This document shows positions 52,785 to 62,407 of a stretch of DNA of 64,000 nt, piece after piece. The notes under the pieces were generated by a model. The model worked only from the letters and a program-made list of their open reading frames with translations. It ran no database searches and was not told where the DNA came from. The stretch comes from Leptotrichia buccalis C-1013-b. GTDB taxonomy: Bacteria > Fusobacteriota > Fusobacteriia > Fusobacteriales > Leptotrichiaceae. The stretch lies in contig NC_013192.1 of assembly GCF_000023905.1 (NCBI RefSeq), forward strand, positions 2,046,001 to 2,110,000, in the 5' to 3' direction. A program made the position numbers and the translations under genes. The first letter of the stretch is position 1. Every line of letters starts with the position of its first letter.

Positions 52785-53390
52785 TTATTTATTAATATAA
52801 TCAAAATAGATGAAATTATCATCTGTAACCATCATTTTTGTAATACTTCCGTTATCCAGCCTAAATTTCCAGTAACCGTCTAAATTTCCAAAAAGATAAT
52901 GACTAATTAAAGACTGAATAACTCCAGCGTGTGCCATAACTAATATTTTTTTATTTTTATAATTTTCCTTTATTTCATCAATTTTTTTTACAACTCTTTT
53001 TTGCAAATCAAATAAGCTCTCTCCACCATCTGTCTTAAAATATCGCCAGTTATTTTTCATTTCATCAATGTAATGCGGAAATTCATTTTCAATTTCCGTA
53101 TATGTTTTTCCCTCAATATTTCCAAAATTAAGCTCCCTTAATCTTTCGGAAAAAATTTTTTCAATATTTTTTTCAACTTCCAGCAATTCCAAACTTTCTT
53201 TACATCTTTTCAAATCACTTGAAAATACAATATCAATATTTTTATTTTCTTTCATTTTTTCCAAATTTATTTTAGTATTTTTTAACTGCCAAAGCCCATT
53301 TTCATTTAATCCTGGGTTCAAATGCCCATAGTATAGTCGTTTTTTATTGCAATCCGTTTCGCCGTGCCGTATAAATAAAATTTCTGTCAT
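52785..53390 (-). CDS. Histidine phosphatase family protein (phosphoglycerate-mutase/CobC-like)
   Basis: 201 residues with the RHG motif LFIRHGETDCNKKRLYYGHLNPGLNENG, SSDLKRCKESLELL, LRELNFGNIEGKTY and the second catalytic His in VMAHAGVI. The best match is the alpha-ribazole phosphatase (CobC) subgroup of cobalamin synthesis, but sugar phosphatases of the same family look alike. It is divergent from a siroheme-type dehydrogenase and hemB, which gives mild support for a tetrapyrrole or corrinoid role. Confidence 0.82.
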   Translation of the reverse strand: MTEILFIRHGETDCNKKRLYYGHLNPGLNENGLWQLKNTKINLEKMKENKNIDIVFSSDLKRCKESLELLEVEKNIEKIFSERLRELNFGNIEGKTYTEIENEFPHYIDEMKNNWRYFKTDGGESLFDLQKRVVKKIDEIKENYKNKKILVMAHAGVIQSLISHYLFGNLDGYWKFRLDNGSITKMMVTDDNFIYFDYINK

Positions 53391-53572
53391 TAAACCTTCT
53401 CCTTTTTAAATTTTAAAGTTAAATTGATAAACAAATCTATTCTATCATTTTTACTAAAAAAAATCACACTATTTTTAATTCAGGAAAAAAGATTATTAGG
53501 ATAAATGCCCTTGTTTTTCTATTTATAATGTGGTATTCTATTCTCATCAAAAAACTAACGGAAGGAGATGGA

Positions 53573-54049
53573 ATGAATATGTGGTTTCCATTATTTGTAA
53601 ATTTAGAAAACAAAAAAATTCTGGTGATTGGCGGGGGAAAAATTGCATACAAGAAAATTACTAAAATTTTAGAATATAGTGCAAACGTTACAATTGTTAC
53701 TGAAAAAATTGAAGAAGAAAAACTGCTTCAGCTGGAAAATGTGAAAATTGTAGATAATAAAAGAATTGAAAATGATAAGGATACAATAGAAGAGCTTGTA
53801 AAAGATTATTTTCTCGTCATTGCAGCTACAAATGATGAAGAACTAAATGAAAATATTGCTAAAATTTGCGATTCACGTGGAATCTTAATAAATAATATAT
53901 CTTCAAAAACTGAAATGAATGCAATGTTTGGAGGAATTGTAAAAAATGATGAATTTCAAATTGCAGTTTCAACAGGCGGAAAAAATTGCAGACGTTCACG
54001 TGCTATGAAAAGCGAGATTCAAAAGATTCTGGATAAAATAGAAAAATAA
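53573..54049 (+). CDS. Precorrin-2 dehydrogenase / siroheme synthase N-terminal-like protein
   Basis: A 158-residue NAD-binding domain: MWFPLFVNLENKKILVIGGGKIAYKKITKIL, VTIVTEKI, FLVIAATNDEELNENIAKIC and INNISSKTEMNAMFGGIV...ISTGGKNCRRSRAM. It matches the N-terminal half of CysG and Met8/SirC, which oxidises precorrin-2 to sirohydrochlorin. The methyltransferase half is absent. ATG 53573 follows GGAAGGAG. hemB starts 22 bp after it. Confidence 0.88.
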   Translation: MNMWFPLFVNLENKKILVIGGGKIAYKKITKILEYSANVTIVTEKIEEEKLLQLENVKIVDNKRIENDKDTIEELVKDYFLVIAATNDEELNENIAKICDSRGILINNISSKTEMNAMFGGIVKNDEFQIAVSTGGKNCRRSRAMKSEIQKILDKIEK

Positions 54050-54071
54050 AATGAAAAAAGGTGAAACAGTA

Positions 54072-55049
54072 ATGTTTAAAAGACATAGAAAATTACGTAA
54101 AAATGAAGTGATAAGAAATCTTGTAAAGGATGTTTACATTGCAAAAGAAGATTTGATTTATCCTATTTTCATTGAAGAAGGTGAAAATATTAAAAACGAG
54201 ATTCTGTCAATGCCTGGAATTTTTAGATATTCAATTGACAGGCTTTCGGAGGAACTGGATGAGCTGGTAAAATTGGGAATAAATTCGATTTTGCTTTTTG
54301 GGATTCCAAAAAATAAGGATACCTGTGCGACAGAGGCTTATAATGAGAATGGTGTTATCCAAAATGCAGTCAGATTTATAAAGAAAAAATATAATAATTT
54401 TCTTGTAATCTGCGATATTTGCTGCTGTGAATACACAAGCCACGGACATTGCGGGATACTTGATGAAAATGGATATGTAAAAAATGATGAAACATTGGAA
54501 GTTTTGGCAAAAACAGCACTTTCTTATGCAAGAGCAGGAGCAGATATTGTGGCTCCTTCTGATATGATGGATGGACGTGTAGAAAAAATTTCCAAAGTTC
54601 TAGCTGAAAATAATTTTGAAAATATTCCAATAATGGCATATTCAGTAAAATATTCATCGGCATTTTATGGACCGTTTCGAGATGCAGCAGATTCCGCTCC
54701 TCAGTTTGGCGACAGAAAATCGTATCAGATGAACTTTCAATATTCAAAGGATGCAATAGATGAAGTTGTTGAAGACTTACGACAAGGAGCGGATATTATA
54801 ATTGTGAAACCTGCGATGGCGTATCTTGATGTAATAAAAAAAGTAAGTGATAAATTTGAAATTCCAATCGTGGCTTACAGTGTTTCAGGCGAGTATTCAA
54901 TGGTAAAGGCGGCAGCTCAAAATGGCTGGATTGATGAAATGAAAATTGTAATGGAGCAGATGTATGCGATGAAAAGGGCTGGAGCAAATGCAATTATTAC
55001 ATATTATGCTAAAGAAGTAGCCAAATTTTTGGAAAATTCTGAAAACTAA
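54072..55049 (+). CDS. hemB: Porphobilinogen synthase (delta-aminolevulinate dehydratase)
   Basis: Condenses two 5-aminolevulinates to porphobilinogen. The zinc site is in ICDICCCEYTSHGHCG, and the Schiff-base lysines are in MAYSVKYSSAFYGPFRDAADS and IIVKPAMAYLDVI. ATG 54072 (MFKRHRKLRKN) is used because AAAAGGTG precedes it. Length is 325. The genes hemA, hemL, hemC and hemD, normally needed with it, are not in the window. Confidence 0.96.
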   Translation: MFKRHRKLRKNEVIRNLVKDVYIAKEDLIYPIFIEEGENIKNEILSMPGIFRYSIDRLSEELDELVKLGINSILLFGIPKNKDTCATEAYNENGVIQNAVRFIKKKYNNFLVICDICCCEYTSHGHCGILDENGYVKNDETLEVLAKTALSYARAGADIVAPSDMMDGRVEKISKVLAENNFENIPIMAYSVKYSSAFYGPFRDAADSAPQFGDRKSYQMNFQYSKDAIDEVVEDLRQGADIIIVKPAMAYLDVIKKVSDKFEIPIVAYSVSGEYSMVKAAAQNGWIDEMKIVMEQMYAMKRAGANAIITYYAKEVAKFLENSEN

Positions 55050-55082
55050 AAAATAAATAATAAAAAAGAAAAGGTAAAAAAT

Positions 55083-56441
55083 ATGAAAATAGTAATAGTA
55101 GGTGCAGGTGTTGTTGGAGAATCACTCTGTAGTGAATTATCAGAAGAAGGAAATGATGTTATACTGATTGAAAAAGAAGAGAAAGTATTAAATAAACTTG
55201 TGGAAACTTACGATATAACGGGGCTTGTAGGAAATGGAGCTTCCTATGAAACATTGCTTGAAGGAAATGCTGATACTGCTGATATTTTTATTGCGGCAAC
55301 AGAATCAGATGAATTGAATATAATTTCTTCAATTATTGCAAAAAAAATTGGATCAAAATATACAATAGCAAGAGTAAGAAATCCTGAGTACAGTTCAAAT
55401 ATGCAGTTCGTAAGGGAAGATCTGGGAATTTCGCTTATGTTAAATCCTGAATTTGAATCAGCGAAAAATATTGCTAATAAACTGATGTTCCCAGTGGCAT
55501 TGAGCGTGGAAAACTTTTTTGGACAAAAAGCAAATTTTATTTCAATAAGAGTCGAGAAATATAGTTTCTTGAATGGAGCACAGTTAAAAAAACTTGAATT
55601 TGATCCACAAGACAAAGTAATAATTTGCACCGTCAAAAGAGGTGACCAAATATTTATACCAAGCGGAGATTTTACAATTCTGGAAGGAGATATAATATAT
55701 ATTGCGGGTTCTATAAATTCGGTACGTAAATTTTATGATAGAATCGAGAAAAGAAATTTAAAAATAAATTCTACAATGCTTATCGGTGGCGGAACAATTA
55801 CTCACTATTTAATTGGAAAACTTCTGGAAAATAAAAATAAAGTCAAGGTTATTGAAAATGAGCCAGTGAAAGCCGAGAAATTGAGCGAGGCATATTCAAA
55901 AGCCATCGTAATACAAGGAGATGAAGCAGATCAGGAATTTTTAATTCAAGAAGGTATAAAAAATTACGATGCTGTTGTAATTATTACTGATAGTGATGAG
56001 GAAAATGCAGTTATTTCAATGTTTGCAAATTCTATAACAAATGCTAAGTTAATTACGAAGATGAATAGAACTTTATTACTTCCTATATTGGAAAATAATA
56101 CAGAAACATCAATAGTTGTACCAAAAAAAGTCATTTCTGATATGATAATTAGTGTTGTAAGATCAAGAACGAATATGCGAAGTTCTACAATGAGCTTATT
56201 GTATAGATTGGAAAATAAAGTGGAACTTATTACATTTGAGATTAATAAAAATAGTATTGCCATTGATATTCCATTGAAAGAATTAAAGATAAAAAAAGGT
56301 ACATTAATTGCAAGTATATTGAGAAATGGAAAAATGATTTTCCCAGGTGGAAATGATATGATAAAAATTAATGACAGTGTGATGATAGTTTCAACAATTC
56401 CTTCAATAGAAGATTTTGACGAAATACTTGAGCGAATTTAA
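55083..56441 (+). CDS. trkA: Trk potassium uptake regulator TrkA
   Basis: Peripheral NAD-binding subunit that gates TrkH. Two RCK_N domains are seen: IVGAGVVGESLCSELSEEGNDVILIEK at the start and LIGGGTITHYLIGKLLENKNKVKVIEN at about residue 235, each followed by an RCK_C domain. Length 452 is the typical two-repeat form. trkH begins 10 bp downstream. Confidence 0.95.
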   Translation: MKIVIVGAGVVGESLCSELSEEGNDVILIEKEEKVLNKLVETYDITGLVGNGASYETLLEGNADTADIFIAATESDELNIISSIIAKKIGSKYTIARVRNPEYSSNMQFVREDLGISLMLNPEFESAKNIANKLMFPVALSVENFFGQKANFISIRVEKYSFLNGAQLKKLEFDPQDKVIICTVKRGDQIFIPSGDFTILEGDIIYIAGSINSVRKFYDRIEKRNLKINSTMLIGGGTITHYLIGKLLENKNKVKVIENEPVKAEKLSEAYSKAIVIQGDEADQEFLIQEGIKNYDAVVIITDSDEENAVISMFANSITNAKLITKMNRTLLLPILENNTETSIVVPKKVISDMIISVVRSRTNMRSSTMSLLYRLENKVELITFEINKNSIAIDIPLKELKIKKGTLIASILRNGKMIFPGGNDMIKINDSVMIVSTIPSIEDFDEILERI

Positions 56442-56451
56442 GGAGTAGACA

Positions 56452-57897
56452 ATGAATAAAAAAATGATAAGTTTCATAACTGGAAGAATACTTATACTAG
56501 AAGCTGGTCTAATGATCTTGCCTTTAATTATAAGTTTTCTTTACAATGAAAATGCGAAATATAAAATCGCATACGGGACTGTAATACTGATGCTTCTGGC
56601 AACAGGCTTCCTTCTTTCGGCAAAAACTCCAGAAGAAACTTCAATTCAAGGAAGAGAAGGATATATAATAGTGTCTTTATCGTGGATTCTGATGTCTATG
56701 TTTGGAGCACTACCCTTTGTAATTACAAAGGAAATACCATCGTTTATAGACGCTTTTTTTGAAATTGTGAGCGGTTTTACAACAACTGGTTCAAGCATAA
56801 TAACAGACCTTAGCAAAATTAGCCATTCTAATTTATTTTGGCGAAGTTTTACCCATTTTGTTGGTGGAATGGGAGTGCTAGTTTTGGCACTTGCAATTTT
56901 CCCAAGCTCTGCGACTTCAGTTCACGTAATGAAAGCCGAAGTTCCAGGACCAACATTTGGAAAATTGGTTTCAAAATTGTCAACAACAGCGAGAATGCTT
57001 TATAAAATTTACATTGTAATGACAATAGTTTTAATAATTTTACTAATGTTTGGCGGATTAGATTTGTTTGAATCTTCACTTCTTGCATTTGGTACGGCTG
57101 GAACAGGTGGATTTGGAGTGAGAAATGGAAGCATTCTGCCGTATAATAATCCTTATATTGAAATAGTTCTGGGAATTGGAATGATTGTTTTTGGAGTAAA
57201 CTTTAATATTTATTATTTTATTTTAATTGGAAAAGTAAAGGATGTATTAAAAAATGAGGAATTACGATATTATTTGCTAATAGTTTTTGGAGCGATTACG
57301 CTAATAGTTCTGAATATTTGTAAAACATACACTTCGCTTGCTCATTGTATAAGGGATGTGTTCTTTTCAGTTTCTTCTGTTATTACTACAACTGGATATT
57401 CTACAGCCGATTTTGGAAAATGGCCTTTATTTTCACAAGTAATATTGCTGATTTTAATGTTTTTTGGAGCGTGTGCAGGCTCTACTGCTGGAGGTCTGAA
57501 AATATCAAGAGTAGTGCTGATGATAAAAATCTATTTTGCAGAAATAATTCAAATGATAAGCCCAAACCGTGTAATTGCAATAAAATCTGACGATAAACCT
57601 GTAAACGTGAAAATGCAAAAAAGTATTGCAGTATATTTTCTAATTTACTCACTTGTTTTCGGAGGAATTTTACTAATAATTTCTTATTCAGTAGATGATT
57701 TTATGACAGCATTTAGTGCGGTTGCGGCAACTTTTAATAATATCGGGCCTGGACTGGGAAAAGTTGGACCTGCATTCAGCTTTGCTGAATTAAATAATTT
57801 TTCAAAAATAGTTTTAAGCTTTGGAATGCTTGCAGGAAGGCTTGAAATTTTTCCAATGCTAATATTGTTTTCACCAACAACTTGGAAATTAAAATAA
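56452..57897 (+). CDS. trkH: Trk potassium uptake channel TrkH
   Basis: Membrane subunit of the K+ uptake system, 481 residues with four pore repeats: selectivity loops include SGFTTTGSSI, GTAGTGGFG and SSVITTTGYST (the fourth is near NIGPGLG). AAGGAG directly precedes the ATG, and it is translated with trkA. A terminator follows. Confidence 0.95.
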   Translation: MNKKMISFITGRILILEAGLMILPLIISFLYNENAKYKIAYGTVILMLLATGFLLSAKTPEETSIQGREGYIIVSLSWILMSMFGALPFVITKEIPSFIDAFFEIVSGFTTTGSSIITDLSKISHSNLFWRSFTHFVGGMGVLVLALAIFPSSATSVHVMKAEVPGPTFGKLVSKLSTTARMLYKIYIVMTIVLIILLMFGGLDLFESSLLAFGTAGTGGFGVRNGSILPYNNPYIEIVLGIGMIVFGVNFNIYYFILIGKVKDVLKNEELRYYLLIVFGAITLIVLNICKTYTSLAHCIRDVFFSVSSVITTTGYSTADFGKWPLFSQVILLILMFFGACAGSTAGGLKISRVVLMIKIYFAEIIQMISPNRVIAIKSDDKPVNVKMQKSIAVYFLIYSLVFGGILLIISYSVDDFMTAFSAVAATFNNIGPGLGKVGPAFSFAELNNFSKIVLSFGMLAGRLEIFPMLILFSPTTWKLK

Positions 57898-57908
57898 ATT
57901 TTTTAAAG

Positions 57909-57939
57909 CAAGGGATTTTTATTGTTCCCTTGTTTTTTA
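57909..57939 (+). terminator. Terminator after trkH
   Basis: CAAGGGA (57909-57915) pairs with TCCCTTG (57926-57932), followed by seven T. Confidence 0.88.
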
Positions 57940-57981
57940 TTTTTCAAAAATATAGGATAATATCAGTTTTTACTATTTTTG

Positions 57982-58119
57982 TTATGTTTTTTCTTTTTTT
58001 TTCGCAGGATTGCTCATTGCCGCAAATCCTGCACCTATAGCTAGACTACGACTTTTATTTGCCCAACTACGAAACTCCTCCTTATAGTCGTCAAACAGTC
58101 GTAGTTGAACAAATAAAAG
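57982..58119. repeat. Structured intergenic repeat, copy B
   Basis: The same layout as copy A at 37532. A T-rich lead (TTATGTTTTTTCTTTTTTTT) precedes a hairpin GCAGGATT...AATCCTGC (58004-58032) with an 8-base loop ending GCC. Then a larger inverted repeat follows, CTTTTATTTG (58052-58061) and AACTACGA (58065-58072) pairing with TCGTAGTT (58099-58106) and CAAATAAAAG (58110-58119). The loop again starts with AACTC. The rest of the 57898-58587 gap contains the trkH terminator, AT-rich DNA and the nrd promoter. Confidence 0.68.
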
Positions 58120-58422
58120 CTCCGTCGGTTTATTAAAACAAAAAAATTATATTTAATTATTTTGAAATACTCTTATCCTTTGTTGGAAAAATTTGTAATA
58201 AATTCGTTATTTAAATGGGGCTTAGTATTAATTTTAGATACAAATATAATTTGGAGCAAAAAAATCTAAATTATCTGATTAATTCAAACCCTTATGTATA
58301 ATTTATAAAATATATGATTGAAATAAATAAAATAAATTTTTTTTATCGAAAATAAAAGAAAAAAAAGTAAAAATATTCAAAAAACTGGCTATTTATCAAA
58401 TTATATATTTTATATATGAAAC

Positions 58423-58477
58423 TTGAAAAACACAAAATATTGTGTTATCATTATATCATAAAAACAATATATAGTGT
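58423..58477 (+). promoter_or_regulatory. nrdDG promoter with two NrdR boxes
   Basis: TTGAAA (58423-58428), a 17-base spacer and TATCAT (58446-58451). NrdR box 1, ACACAAAATATTGTGT (58430-58445), fills the spacer exactly. Box 2, AAACAATATATAGTGT (58462-58477), lies after the start point. Starts are 32 bp apart, about three helix turns, as expected for NrdR tetramer binding. Confidence 0.88.
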
Positions 58478-58587
58478 TCCAAGCTAAAATAATGCTTGGA
58501 TTATTAATAATAAAAAGGGACTTGGGAATTGATGGTTTGCAAAAAAAAAATGATAAAAGAAAGTGCAGGAATAAGGGAGGAATTGAA

Positions 58588-60780
58588 ATGCAACCACAAT
58601 TAACAGAAAATTTAAGAGAAATAATATCAGGAATAGTAAATGTTGAAAGTAACGACACGTGTAATGAAAATGCCAATATGTCGTCAATGACACCAGCGGG
58701 ACAAATGATGAAATTTGCAAGTGAAGTTTCTAAAATTTACGCTTTGGAAAATTTAGTTTCACCGAAATTTAAAGAAGCTCATGAAAAGGGGCTTATCCAC
58801 ATTCACGATTTGGATTTTTATTCCAGCAAAACTACAACTTGTTTGCAATATGACTTGGCGGATATGTTTGAACACGGCTTCTACACAAAACACGGCTATA
58901 TCCGTGAAGCACAAAGCATTTCAACTTATGCCACACTTGCAACTATTATTTTTCAAACTAATCAAAATGAACAGCATGGTGGTCAAGCGATACCAGCATT
59001 TGATTTTTATATGGCAAAAGGTGTTTTAAAATCGTTTAGACGACATTTAAGAAGAAGAATTTTGAGCTTTGTGGAAATTAAAAATGGAGTAGAAATTACA
59101 AAGGAATATGAAAATAATGCAAAGGAATTTTTATTAAAAAATATTTTTTCAATAAAATGCAGTGAAAATGAAATAAAATTGCTTGAAGAAAATTTTGGAA
59201 TAAATAAAAATGACTTGATAAAATTATTGCTGGAAGCCTACGAAGACACTAAAAATGAAACTTATCAGGCAATGGAAGGATTTTTACATAATCTTAACAC
59301 AATGCACTCACGTGGCGGGAATCAAGTTGTCTTTTCTTCAATAAATTATGGAACAGATACTTCAGAAGAAGGGCGAATGGTTATTCGTGAGCTTTTAAAG
59401 GCGACTTCCAGCGGACTTGGGAAAAGCGAAACTCCTATTTTTCCAATACAGATTTTTAAAGTAAAAGAAGGGCTTAATTATACAGAAAATGACTATAATT
59501 TGGCACAAAGTGATTTTGATACCGCTTTGGAAAGTGTAAAAAATCAAAAAATTTCTTATGAAAATGATTCTGAAAATGAAAAAATAAAATTTGAGGCACC
59601 AAATTTTGACTTGTTATTATTATCTTGTGAAACTTCAAGCAGAAGATTATTCCCAAATTTTGTATTTTTAGATTCTGAATTTAATAAGCATGAAAAATGG
59701 CGAATTGACGACCCAGAACGATATAAATATGAAATTGCAACAATGGGCTGCCGAACACGTGTTTTTGAAAATATAAATGGAGAAAAAAGCAGTCTTGGGC
59801 GTGGAAATTTGTCATTTACAAGTATAAATTTCCCGAGAATTGCAATAATAACTAGAAAAAATGTGGAAAAAGAAATTGCAGAAATGGAAAAGGCTGGAAA
59901 ATTTTTAAATGAAGAAGAAAAAAATAATAAAAAAATTGAATTATTGACAAAGGAATTTCAAGAAAAAGTACTGGAAACTACACATCTTGCAGGAGAACAG
60001 CTTTATGAGCGTTACAATTTCCAAAAAACAGCTTTGGCAAAACAATTTCCATTTATGCGAAGTAATAACTTGTGGAAAGGACTTGGTGTAAAAGACGGAA
60101 ATGAGGAAGTGAGAGAAGCGATAAATTCAGGCTCGCTTTCAATAGGCTTTGTAGGCGGAGCAAATGCTATGTATGCTTTGTTTGACGCAGAACATGGAAC
60201 AAGCGAAATTGCTTACAAGGTGCTTTATGACACGATTAAAAAAATGGGATTTGTTGCAGATGAGTTTAGGGAGAAATATCATTTGAACTATTCGATTTTA
60301 GCGACTCCAGCAGAAAGTTTGGCAGGAAGATTTTTACGTATTGATAGAAATGAGTTTGGAGTAATCAAAAATGTGACAGACAGGGATTATTACGTAAATT
60401 CATTTCACATTGACGTAAAAAAGGAAATCAGTCTTTTTGATAAAATAAGAAAAGAGGCACCGTTTCATAAATTGACAAAAGGTGGGCATATTACTTATGT
60501 GGAACTGGATGGGGAAGCACGTAAAAATATGGGTGTTATGCTAAAAATTGTGAAAGTGATGAAAGATACTGGAATTGGATATGGTTCGATAAATCATCCT
60601 GTTGACAGATGCAGAGATTGTGGAACGGAAGCAATAATTTATGACAAATGCCCGATTTGCGGAAGCCATAATATTTCCAGAATTAGAAGAATAACAGGCT
60701 ATTTAACTGGAGATTTGGATAGCTGGAACAGTGCAAAACAAGCTGAAGAACACGACAGAGTAAAACATGGGGTAAAATAA
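58588..60780 (+). CDS. nrdD: Anaerobic ribonucleoside-triphosphate reductase
   Basis: Class III reductase making deoxynucleotides without oxygen, a glycyl-radical enzyme. The radical site is RRITGYLTGDLDSWN (about Gly704), preceded by the zinc motif CRDCGTEAIIYDKCPICGS. DTCNENANM and HIHDLDFY lie near the N-terminus. ATG 58588 follows AAGGGAGG. The N-terminal ATP-cone seen in many NrdD proteins is missing, so the overall-activity switch by dATP may be absent. nrdG follows. Confidence 0.96.
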   Translation: MQPQLTENLREIISGIVNVESNDTCNENANMSSMTPAGQMMKFASEVSKIYALENLVSPKFKEAHEKGLIHIHDLDFYSSKTTTCLQYDLADMFEHGFYTKHGYIREAQSISTYATLATIIFQTNQNEQHGGQAIPAFDFYMAKGVLKSFRRHLRRRILSFVEIKNGVEITKEYENNAKEFLLKNIFSIKCSENEIKLLEENFGINKNDLIKLLLEAYEDTKNETYQAMEGFLHNLNTMHSRGGNQVVFSSINYGTDTSEEGRMVIRELLKATSSGLGKSETPIFPIQIFKVKEGLNYTENDYNLAQSDFDTALESVKNQKISYENDSENEKIKFEAPNFDLLLLSCETSSRRLFPNFVFLDSEFNKHEKWRIDDPERYKYEIATMGCRTRVFENINGEKSSLGRGNLSFTSINFPRIAIITRKNVEKEIAEMEKAGKFLNEEEKNNKKIELLTKEFQEKVLETTHLAGEQLYERYNFQKTALAKQFPFMRSNNLWKGLGVKDGNEEVREAINSGSLSIGFVGGANAMYALFDAEHGTSEIAYKVLYDTIKKMGFVADEFREKYHLNYSILATPAESLAGRFLRIDRNEFGVIKNVTDRDYYVNSFHIDVKKEISLFDKIRKEAPFHKLTKGGHITYVELDGEARKNMGVMLKIVKVMKDTGIGYGSINHPVDRCRDCGTEAIIYDKCPICGSHNISRIRRITGYLTGDLDSWNSAKQAEEHDRVKHGVK

Positions 60781-60819
60781 CTTTGAAATTTGTGAGAAAC
60801 AGAAAAGAGGTAATTTAAA

Positions 60820-61347
60820 GTGAAAAAAGTCGAAGTCAAAAAAACATCAGAAAAAAATTTAAAAAATGATTTTACATTAAGACTTTTAATGACTTATAAA
60901 GAAACAATTGTTGATGGTATTGGACTTCGCTATTCACTTTATTTTGCTGGCTGTTCTCACGCCTGTCCTGGTTGCCATAATGAATATTCATGGAATCCAA
61001 AGCATGGAAATATATTAACTTATGAAAAATTAGAAGAAATTGCAAAAGAAATAAATGAAAATACGTTACTTGACGGAATTACAATAAGTGGTGGAGATCC
61101 ACTTTTTAATCCAGTGGAGATGCTAAAAGTGCTAAAATTTTTGAAGGAAAAAACGAAAAAGAATATATGGCTTTATACGGGATATACGCTGGAGCAGGTA
61201 CGGGAAGATGAATTACGGAGAAAATGCCTTGAGTATGTGGATGTTTTAGTGGATGGGCGATTTATAAAGGAGTTGTATGATCCTAATTTGAAATTTAGAG
61301 GGAGCAGTAACCAAAGAATTATTAAAAAAGAATATTTTTTTATTTGA
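60820..61347 (+). CDS. nrdG: Anaerobic ribonucleotide reductase activase
   Basis: Radical SAM enzyme that makes the glycyl radical on NrdD. The cluster motif is CSHACPGC (C-x3-C-x2-C) in YFAGCSHACPGCHNEYSWNP, and GITISGGDPLFNP contacts SAM. The start is a GTG at 60820, with AGAGG 9 bases upstream. It is in one transcript with nrdD. Confidence 0.95.
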   Translation: MKKVEVKKTSEKNLKNDFTLRLLMTYKETIVDGIGLRYSLYFAGCSHACPGCHNEYSWNPKHGNILTYEKLEEIAKEINENTLLDGITISGGDPLFNPVEMLKVLKFLKEKTKKNIWLYTGYTLEQVREDELRRKCLEYVDVLVDGRFIKELYDPNLKFRGSSNQRIIKKEYFFI

Positions 61348-61563
61348 TTTTGAAAATAAATATTTTTAGTTTAGGGAACTTTTGCAATAAAGTTGTTTTT
61401 TTCAGCTAAAAAATAAAGTTATGGTTGTAAAAATTATAAAAAAATGATAAAATACGAAAAGTATGTTGATTTGGAAGTTATAATTTTAGTAAATATAAAA
61501 ATAAATTAGGAATTGTAACTATATAGATAAATTGTTATACAATTAAAAAAATGGAGGAGTAAA

Positions 61564-62262
61564 ATGACAGAATTGGAAAAATCAAAGGCGATTATTCAAT
61601 ATATTGCTGATGCCAAAAAGACAACGCCTGTGGAACTTTATACAGATGAAGAAATAAAAAATTCTTATTCTTGTAAAGTAATTGGAAAAGACGGCTTAAA
61701 AGTTGTATTTGGCGATTGGGAAGAAATTGAGAAAATTATTAATGAAAATAATTTGACTAATTATTACTTGAAAAACGATAGAAAAAATTCTGGTGTGCCT
61801 ATGCTTGACATTAAAAATATTAATGCAAGAATTGAACCAGGAGTCTTTATACGTGATAAAGTAAGCATTGGAGACAGAGCCGTTATTATGATGGGTGCTG
61901 TAATAAATATTGGTGCTGAAATTGGTGAAGGGACAATGATTGATATGAACGTTGTACTTGGTGGACGTGCGAAAGTTGGAAAAAATTGTCACATTGGAGC
62001 AGGAGCAGTGCTTGCAGGAGTTATTGAGCCGCCATCAGCAGATCCAGTAGTTATTGAAGATGACGTTGTTGTTGGAGCAAATGCAGTTGTGCTGGAAGGC
62101 GTGAGAGTAGGAAAAGGCTCGGTTGTCGCAGCTGGGGCAATTGTTACGGAAAATGTGCCTGAAGGTGTAGTTGTAGCTGGAACGCCTGCAAAAATTATAA
62201 AAGGCGTGGATGCAAAAACTGCTTCAAAGACAGAATTAGTTGATGCACTGAGAAATATTTAA
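61564..62262 (+). CDS. dapH: Tetrahydrodipicolinate N-acetyltransferase
   Basis: Acetyl-CoA-dependent enzyme of the acetylated branch of lysine and diaminopimelate synthesis. An N-terminal helical domain (about 1-90) is followed by a left-handed beta helix of hexapeptide repeats ([38 protein letters not shown]). The family signature [36 protein letters not shown] is present. Length 232 matches DapH. GGAGGAG precedes the ATG. Confidence 0.95.
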   Translation: MTELEKSKAIIQYIADAKKTTPVELYTDEEIKNSYSCKVIGKDGLKVVFGDWEEIEKIINENNLTNYYLKNDRKNSGVPMLDIKNINARIEPGVFIRDKVSIGDRAVIMMGAVINIGAEIGEGTMIDMNVVLGGRAKVGKNCHIGAGAVLAGVIEPPSADPVVIEDDVVVGANAVVLEGVRVGKGSVVAAGAIVTENVPEGVVVAGTPAKIIKGVDAKTASKTELVDALRNI

Positions 62263-62407
62263 TATTTTTTATAAAAAATCAGATAAAAAAGACATTATTA
62301 AAATTTTTTACACAACTTTATAAGTGAAATCAAATTTAGAAATGATAAAATATTTCATAAATAATAAATACCTTGATTTAAAAAGGAAAAAATAATTAGG
62401 AGGAAAA

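Noticed and set aside
58183-58218. Second MITE copy
   Set aside because: Only part of the right half resembles the element at 46647; the terminal repeats are missing and the region is AT-rich, so chance is possible.
58474-58587. In-frame N-terminal extension of nrdD containing IIKRD, similar to an ATP-cone start
   Set aside because: It overlaps the NrdR box and CCAAGC/GCTTGG hairpin, is far too short for a cone, and the strong ribosome site lies just before ATG 58588.
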